Part shown: in pieces, positions 34,216 to 38,769 of the stretch
Position numbering within the stretch: the first letter of the stretch is position 1
Layout: every line of letters begins with the position of its first letter
Source of the DNA: Actinomycetota bacterium
GTDB taxonomy: Bacteria > Actinomycetota > Actinomycetes > Propionibacteriales > Nocardioidaceae
Assembly: GCA_009701885.1 (NCBI GenBank)
Contig: WLJH01000030.1
Location: 1-38,769, forward strand
DNA: 38,769 bases
Direction of reading: 5' to 3'
Notes under the pieces: generated by a model
What the model was told of the DNA's origin: nothing
What the model saw: only the letters and a program-made list of their open reading frames with translations
Databases searched by the model: none
Made by a program: the position numbers and the translations under genes

Positions 34216-34273
34216 GAAGAGAACGCCGCTGATCCGAGCGTGGCCCCGGTCCTGGACCGGGGCCGCTCGCATT

Positions 34274-34279
34274 TAGGCT
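34274..34279 (+). promoter_or_regulatory. Candidate leaderless -10 (TAGGCT) for the large glycosyltransferase
   Basis: TAGGCT ends 8 nt before the GTG at 34288. The sequence around it (TAGGCTTGCCG) is identical to that before purK. Confidence 0.45.
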
Positions 34280-34287
34280 TGCCGACC

Positions 34288-37173
34288 GTGTCCGGGTCGG
34301 TGCCGGAGGCACGACCGGGTTCGGTCGCCGTCCTCCTCGTCAGCCACGACGGAGCCCGCTGGCTGCCCGTCGTGGTCGAGGGGCTGCGCAGCCAGACCCA
34401 CGCCCCCGACCACGTGGTCTGCGTCGACACCGGCAGCCGCGACGAGGGACCCGACCTGCTGGAGCGCTCCTTCGGCGCCGTGCGGTCGCTGCCGTCGGGC
34501 ACCGGCTTCCCCGAGGCCGTCCGGGTCGCGGCCGCGGAGGCGGGCGACGTGGAGTGGCTGTGGATCCTGCACGACGACGCCACCCCGGCCCCCGACGCGC
34601 TGGAGCGGCTGCTGGCCGCCGCGCGCGAGCACCCCGAGGCCGACCTCCTCGGGCCCAAGCTGCGTGAGTGGCCCTCGCTGCGCCGGCTGCTCGAGGTCGG
34701 CGTCACGATCTCCGCGACCGGTCGCCGGGAGACCGGTCTGGAGCGCGGGGAGTACGACCAGGGCCAGCACGACGACGTACGCCGGGTGCTGGCCGTGCAC
34801 TCCGCCGGGCTCCTCGTGCGCCGTGCGGTCCTCGAGGAGCTGGGCGGCTTCGACGACCGGCTGCCGCTCTTCGGCAACGACCTCGACCTCGGGTGGCGGG
34901 CGGCCGCGGCCGGTCGCACGACCCTGGTCGTCCCGCAGGCCGTGGTCTTCCACGCCGAGGCCGCCCACCGCGGCGTGCGCCGCACGGCGCTGACCGGGCG
35001 GCACACCCACTTCCACGAGCGCCGCGGCGCGCTGTACACGCTGCTGGCCAACACCTCCTCCCGCCTGCTGCCGCTGCTGGTCGTCCGGCTGGTGCTCGGC
35101 ACCCTCCTGCGCGTGCTCGGCTACCTCCTCGTGAGGTCGCCGGGCGAGGCGCTCGACGAGTTGGCCGCCCTCCTGGCCGTGCGGCCGGGCGTCGTGCGGG
35201 CCGCCCGCCGCGAGCGCCGGGCCCGCACCGGCAGCCCGTCCCCGGCCGTGCGCGGCCTGCTCGCGCCCTGGTGGCTGCCCTACCGCCACGGCCTGGACGC
35301 CGTCGGTGACCTGGTCGCGGCCGCCGGCAACCAGGCCGCGGACGTCGCCGAGCGCCGTCGTCTCGCCGCCGCCGAGCGCGACCCCGAGTCGTTCGCGGCG
35401 CGCCGCCCGGCCGAGGACGAGGACGTCCCGGAGGCCGACACCGGCTGGGTCGCCCGCTTCCTCACCAACCCCGTCGCCGTGCTGCTCACCGTGGTCGTCG
35501 TGCTCCTCCTCGCGGGGGCCCGCGCCGGCCTCGGCCCGGCGTCGGGCGGCGCCCTGTCGCCCGCGCCCGACGGTGCCGGTGCCTGGTGGCGGCTGCACCT
35601 GGAGGCCTGGCACGCGCTCGGCGTCGGCACCGCGGTCCCCGCTCCGGCGTACGTCGTGGTGCTGGCGCTGATCGGGACCCTGCTCGGCGGCTCCGCGGTC
35701 GCCGCGGTCTCGGCGCTCCTCGTGCTCGCGGTCCCGTTCGCGCTGTGGGGTGCCTGGCGCTTCCTCGGGCTGCTCGGACGCCTGGTCTCCCCGCGGGGGC
35801 TGCCGCGGTGGGTGCTGCTGTGGGGTGCGACGACCTACGCGCTGGTCCCGGCCACGAGCGGCGCCTGGGGCCAGGGCCGCCTGGGCGTGGTCGTCGCCGC
35901 GGCCGTGCTGCCCTGGCTGGCGCACGCGGTGGTCGGCTTCGTCGACCCCGAGCCCGACCGCCGCTGGCGCGCTGGCTGGCGCACCGGGGTGCTGCTGACG
36001 CTCGTCGTCGCCTTCGCGCCCACGACCTGGCTCCTGGCCGTCACGGTCGTCGGTCTCGGCCTCGGTGCCGTGCGGCTGGTGGCACCGGCCGCGCTCGGCG
36101 ACCGCTCCGCCTGGGTGCCGCCCGCCCTCGCGGTCGGCGTGCCGGTGGGTCTGCTGCTGCCCTGGTGGGTCCCGGCGCTGCAGCACGGCGCCGCGGAGGC
36201 GCTGCTCCTCGGCGCGGGCCGGCTGCCGGGCGCGACGCCGGCGGGCCTCGACGTCCTCACGGGTCGCCTCGGTGGCCTGGGCGCCCCCTCGTGGACCGGG
36301 CTGCTGCTCGTCGCGCTGGCGCTGCTCGCACTGCTGCCGCGGCCCTCGCGCGTGCCCGTGCTGCTGGCGTGGGTGCTCGCCGCGGTCGTCGCCCTGCTCG
36401 CACTGGGGCTGTCCTGGGTGACCCTCGACCTGGCCGGCGGGTCGGTGCCGGCGTCGGTCTCCGTGCTGGTCGTGGCGCTGCAGGGCTGCCTGGTTACGGC
36501 GGCGGTGCTCGGTGCGCTGGGTGCGGTCGAGGTACGACGCAGCGGCGGCGGTCGCACCGGCGCGTGGCGCGCCGGGCTCGCGGTCACGGCCGCGGCCGCG
36601 GCGGTGGTGCCGATCGTGGGGCTGGGCTGGTTCGCCGGGGGCGAGCAGGAGCTCGCCGGCGAGGACCCCAGCGGCGTCCCGGCGTACATGGTGCAGAGCG
36701 CGGAGACCGCGCCCGAGCGCGGCATCCTGGTGCTCACCGGGTCGGTCGAGGAGGGCATCGCGCACGTGGTCCGCCGTGGCGACGGCGTGACAGTGGGGGA
36801 GGACGAGGTGCTGGCGCTCAGCCCTGCCGACCCGGCGCTCGACGACCTGGTCCGCGCGCTCGTCAGCGACACCGCGGCGGGTGCGGCCGACCGGCTGGCC
36901 GAGCTGGGCGTGGAGTACGTCGTGCTGCCGACCCCCGCCGACGGTGACGTGGCAGCGGTGCTCGACGCCACCGCCGGCCTGGCGCAGGCGTCCGCGGAGG
37001 ACCGCGACACCCGGGCCTGGCGGGTCGCCCGCGAGCCGGGCACCGAGGCGCTCGACGGCGACGGCTCCTGGCTGCGCCCGGTGCTCCTGGTGGCCCAGCT
37101 GGGCCTGCTGGTCCTCGCGCTGGTGCAGTGCGCGCCCACCCGCCGTGCCAGCCGGGGGAGGGCGCGCCGATGA
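34288..37173 (+). CDS. Large GT2 glycosyltransferase with polytopic C-terminal half, 961 aa
   Basis: The N-terminal GT2 domain (about 10-250) shows VAVLLVSHDGARWLP (13-27), VCVDTGSRDEGPD, the metal-binding HDDA (95-98) and GNDLDLGWRAAAAG with the catalytic acid, then an amphipathic region. A charged cytoplasmic linker (330-385, RRRLAAAERDPESFAARRPAEDED) leads to at least ten predicted membrane helices (about 390-790) and a final soluble part. Proteins of this build occur beside whiB2 in many actinobacteria; no substrate is known. It probably works at the membrane on an envelope glycan. Its ATGA overlap with the next gene implies a joint function. Confidence 0.85.
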   Translation: MSGSVPEARPGSVAVLLVSHDGARWLPVVVEGLRSQTHAPDHVVCVDTGSRDEGPDLLERSFGAVRSLPSGTGFPEAVRVAAAEAGDVEWLWILHDDATPAPDALERLLAAAREHPEADLLGPKLREWPSLRRLLEVGVTISATGRRETGLERGEYDQGQHDDVRRVLAVHSAGLLVRRAVLEELGGFDDRLPLFGNDLDLGWRAAAAGRTTLVVPQAVVFHAEAAHRGVRRTALTGRHTHFHERRGALYTLLANTSSRLLPLLVVRLVLGTLLRVLGYLLVRSPGEALDELAALLAVRPGVVRAARRERRARTGSPSPAVRGLLAPWWLPYRHGLDAVGDLVAAAGNQAADVAERRRLAAAERDPESFAARRPAEDEDVPEADTGWVARFLTNPVAVLLTVVVVLLLAGARAGLGPASGGALSPAPDGAGAWWRLHLEAWHALGVGTAVPAPAYVVVLALIGTLLGGSAVAAVSALLVLAVPFALWGAWRFLGLLGRLVSPRGLPRWVLLWGATTYALVPATSGAWGQGRLGVVVAAAVLPWLAHAVVGFVDPEPDRRWRAGWRTGVLLTLVVAFAPTTWLLAVTVVGLGLGAVRLVAPAALGDRSAWVPPALAVGVPVGLLLPWWVPALQHGAAEALLLGAGRLPGATPAGLDVLTGRLGGLGAPSWTGLLLVALALLALLPRPSRVPVLLAWVLAAVVALLALGLSWVTLDLAGGSVPASVSVLVVALQGCLVTAAVLGALGAVEVRRSGGGRTGAWRAGLAVTAAAAAVVPIVGLGWFAGGEQELAGEDPSGVPAYMVQSAETAPERGILVLTGSVEEGIAHVVRRGDGVTVGEDEVLALSPADPALDDLVRALVSDTAAGAADRLAELGVEYVVLPTPADGDVAAVLDATAGLAQASAEDRDTRAWRVAREPGTEALDGDGSWLRPVLLVAQLGLLVLALVQCAPTRRASRGRARR

Positions 37174-38591
37174 GGAGACCCGTGGGAAGGCCGAGCGCCC
37201 TGGCGGTCGTCGCCGTGGTGGCCCCGCTGCTGACCGTGGGCGCGGCGCTGCTGACCGACACCCGGGTCGGCCCGGACGGCCCGGGCGACCGCGCACCCGA
37301 GGAGGTCGCGCTCACGAGCGCGACGCTGGTCTGCCCGACGGGCCAGGGCGGGGGCGTGCTGGTCGCCTCCGACGCGGACCCCGACGCTGCCGGAGGCTCC
37401 GAGGGCCGGGTCACGGCGCTGGTGGGCAAGGAGGAGCGCGAGGTCGAGATCGTGCCCGGCGCGGCCACCCGGCTCGACGACGCCGACGAGGTCGCCGGCA
37501 GCGGATCGTCGGCCCCCGGCCTCGTGGCCCAGCGGTACGGCGGCCCCGGGCTGCGCGCCGTCGACTGCCCGGCCACCAGCAGCGACCAGTGGTTCACCGG
37601 TGTCGGTGCGGGCGCCGAGCACCGCTCGGTCCTGGAGCTGCACAACCCCGACGAGGGTCCCGCCACCGCGACGATCACCGTGCTCGGCCAGTCCGGGCCG
37701 GTCGGGGCCGGCGGCGAGCTGCGCGGGGTCTCGGTGGCCGGTGGTGCCACGACGCGGATCGAGCTCGGCTCAGCCATCCCCAAGCGCGAGGAGCTCACGC
37801 TGCGGGTCACGACCGACCGCGGCCGCCTCGCCGCGACGGTGATCGACTCCTTCGTGCCGGTGGGCCGGGGCGAGACGATCAAGGAGTACCTCGCCGGGCA
37901 GCGCGAGCCGGCGACCTCCCAGCTGCTGCTCGGGCTGCCCGCGGACGTCGAGGAACCGGCCGTCGTCGTCGCCAACACCAGCGACAGCGCTGCCCGCGTC
38001 TCGCTGCGCCTGGTCACCGCGGAGTCGACCTTCGCCCCCACCGGGCTCGAAGAGGTGCTGGTCGACCCGCAGAGCGTGCGGCGCTTCTCGCTGAGCCGGG
38101 TGCTCGGCTCGGACGTGGCCGAGGGCGTGCTCGGGATCGAGGTCGTCTCCTCGCAGCCGACGACCGCGAGCTTCCGCGGCCGCGTCGACGGGGACCTGCT
38201 CACCGTCGTGCCCCAGGGGCCGGTGGTCACGGCCACGCTCGTGCCGGTCCCGCTGCCGGGGGCGCGGCTGGTCCTCGGTGGCGCGGAGGCGCTCGGCACC
38301 GTCACGGTCCTGGCGCTCGACGAGCGCGGCCGCGAGGTCGACGAGCGGGTCGTCGAGGTCGGGCCCGACCTGGCGGTCGAGGTGCCGGTGCCGGACGGTG
38401 CGACGTTGCTGCGGGTCGTGCCGCGGGGCACGGCGGTCCAGGGCGTGCTGCGGCTGCGCTCCGGCGCGGGCGCGGCCGTGGTCGGGCTGCGCGAGCTGGT
38501 GCGGGTCGGGCTGGTGCCCGACGTGCGGCCGGGGCTGGTCGTGCCCGGTCAGCCCCGTCAGCCCGATCAGTCCGGCTCGTCGGGGGAGTAG
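37170..38591 (+). CDS. DUF5719-like secreted or anchored beta-rich protein, 473 aa
   Basis: One hydrophobic segment near residues 10-28 acts as signal or anchor. The rest is extracytoplasmic, dominated by Val/Thr/Gly beta strands (LELHNPDEGPATATITVLG, VVVANTSDSAARVSLRLV) that repeat a roughly 90-residue Ig-like pattern. There are no catalytic motifs. Coupled by ATGA to the large glycosyltransferase, it is likely a partner at the outer face of the membrane. This pairing resembles the DUF5719 neighbours of such transferases, though the family assignment is from memory. Its 3' end overlaps the convergent metallopeptidase gene by 25 bp. Confidence 0.7.
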   Translation: MRRPVGRPSALAVVAVVAPLLTVGAALLTDTRVGPDGPGDRAPEEVALTSATLVCPTGQGGGVLVASDADPDAAGGSEGRVTALVGKEEREVEIVPGAATRLDDADEVAGSGSSAPGLVAQRYGGPGLRAVDCPATSSDQWFTGVGAGAEHRSVLELHNPDEGPATATITVLGQSGPVGAGGELRGVSVAGGATTRIELGSAIPKREELTLRVTTDRGRLAATVIDSFVPVGRGETIKEYLAGQREPATSQLLLGLPADVEEPAVVVANTSDSAARVSLRLVTAESTFAPTGLEEVLVDPQSVRRFSLSRVLGSDVAEGVLGIEVVSSQPTTASFRGRVDGDLLTVVPQGPVVTATLVPVPLPGARLVLGGAEALGTVTVLALDERGREVDERVVEVGPDLAVEVPVPDGATLLRVVPRGTAVQGVLRLRSGAGAAVVGLRELVRVGLVPDVRPGLVVPGQPRQPDQSGSSGE

Positions 38592-38769
38592 CGCGGGTCG
38601 ACGTCGGAGGGGTCGATGCCCAGGAGCTCGGCGACCTGCTCGACCACGACGGTCAGCACGAGGGCCTCGAGGTCGCTGCGACGCGAGGCCCGGTGCTCGA
38701 TGGGCCTGCGGAAGAGCACCAGCCGGGTCGGCTGGTCGCCGGTGGCGCGCACGAGCGAGGACAGCGGCA
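38567..38769 (-). CDS. Metallopeptidase family protein (TTHA0227-like minimal zincin), C-terminal part
   Basis: The gene enters from beyond the window edge; 66 residues plus stop are visible. RLVLFRRPIEHRASRRSDLEALVLTVVVEQVAELLGIDPSDVDP matches the end of the actinobacterial metallopeptidase family found beside whiB2 (Rv3259 type). The segment that normally carries the metal-binding helix reads LVLTVVVEQVAELLG, so the zinc motif is degenerate, as is usual in this subgroup. It ends inside the convergent DUF5719-like gene. Confidence 0.75.
   Translation of the reverse strand, partial: PLSSLVRATGDQPTRLVLFRRPIEHRASRRSDLEALVLTVVVEQVAELLGIDPSDVDPRYSPDEPD

Noticed and set aside
34273..37296. 1007-codon minus-strand open frame
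   Set aside because: Antisense to the large glycosyltransferase, with low-complexity Arg/Gly/Gln composition. The sense strand has motifs, a promoter and coupling to the next gene.

Overview
The window is a high-GC (roughly 70-73%), densely packed actinobacterial chromosome segment. It most resembles Nocardioides or a close relative in the Nocardioidaceae. The grounds are frequent GTG starts, coenzyme F420 genes, a WhiB2-type regulator, two LytR-CpsA-Psr (LCP) proteins, a DUF222/13E12-type HNH gene and leaderless promoters. The genus is inferred from gene content, not proven.

Layout. (1) 1-3127: the end of an OmpR/PhoB-type winged-helix protein converges on a two-gene operon, on the minus strand, for a membrane glycosyltransferase and a lipoprotein. 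Upstream of that operon are tandem 11-bp CTTGAG-like boxes, and beyond them the acyl-CoA carboxylase genes (pccB-type beta and epsilon subunits). (2) 4785-9523: birA, a PH-domain membrane protein, an Rv1264-like adenylate cyclase, a stand-alone winged-helix protein, purK and purE. (3) 9547-16502: a membrane acyltransferase-like protein, Dps, a SigB/F-type sigma factor, an enoyl-CoA hydratase-like protein, two LCP proteins and a thioesterase. (4) 16804-18246: an HNH gene whose promoter contains a perfect LexA/SOS box. (5) 18594-28829: a GNAT enzyme, then a galactofuranan assembly cassette (two GlfT1-like transferases, glf, glfT2, wzm, wzt), ending in a peptidoglycan-recognition amidase with a beta-propeller tail. 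(6) 28857-38769: TIGR03089 protein, manC, DUF3105 protein, fbiB, fbiA, whiB2, a large polytopic glycosyltransferase, a DUF5719-like protein and a partial metallopeptidase.

How they work together. From memory, the backbone order (accE-accD5-birA-PH protein-purK-purE ... LCP ... TIGR03089-manC ... fbiB-fbiA-whiB2) matches the Mycobacterium tuberculosis Rv3260c-Rv3281 neighbourhood. Here the galactan cassette, which lies elsewhere in M. tuberculosis, sits between the LCP genes and TIGR03089. One region therefore brings together sugar-nucleotide supply (Glf, ManC), polymerisation (GlfT1/GlfT2), export (Wzm/Wzt), attachment (LCP ligases) and wall remodelling (the amidase).

The strongest unlisted signal is regulatory. 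Seventeen genes have a NANNNT hexamer ending 6-8 nt before their start codon and no Shine-Dalgarno sequence, which points to leaderless transcription. At two divergent gene pairs the opposed hexamers overlap by a central TA (ANNNTANNNT), giving a compact bidirectional promoter. Other signals are 9-bp-period TGTGAC/GTCACA repeats before two cell-wall genes, which are MtrA-like, and a two-copy 46-nt palindromic repeat in intergenic DNA. No tRNA, rRNA, CRISPR array, transposase or integrase was seen.
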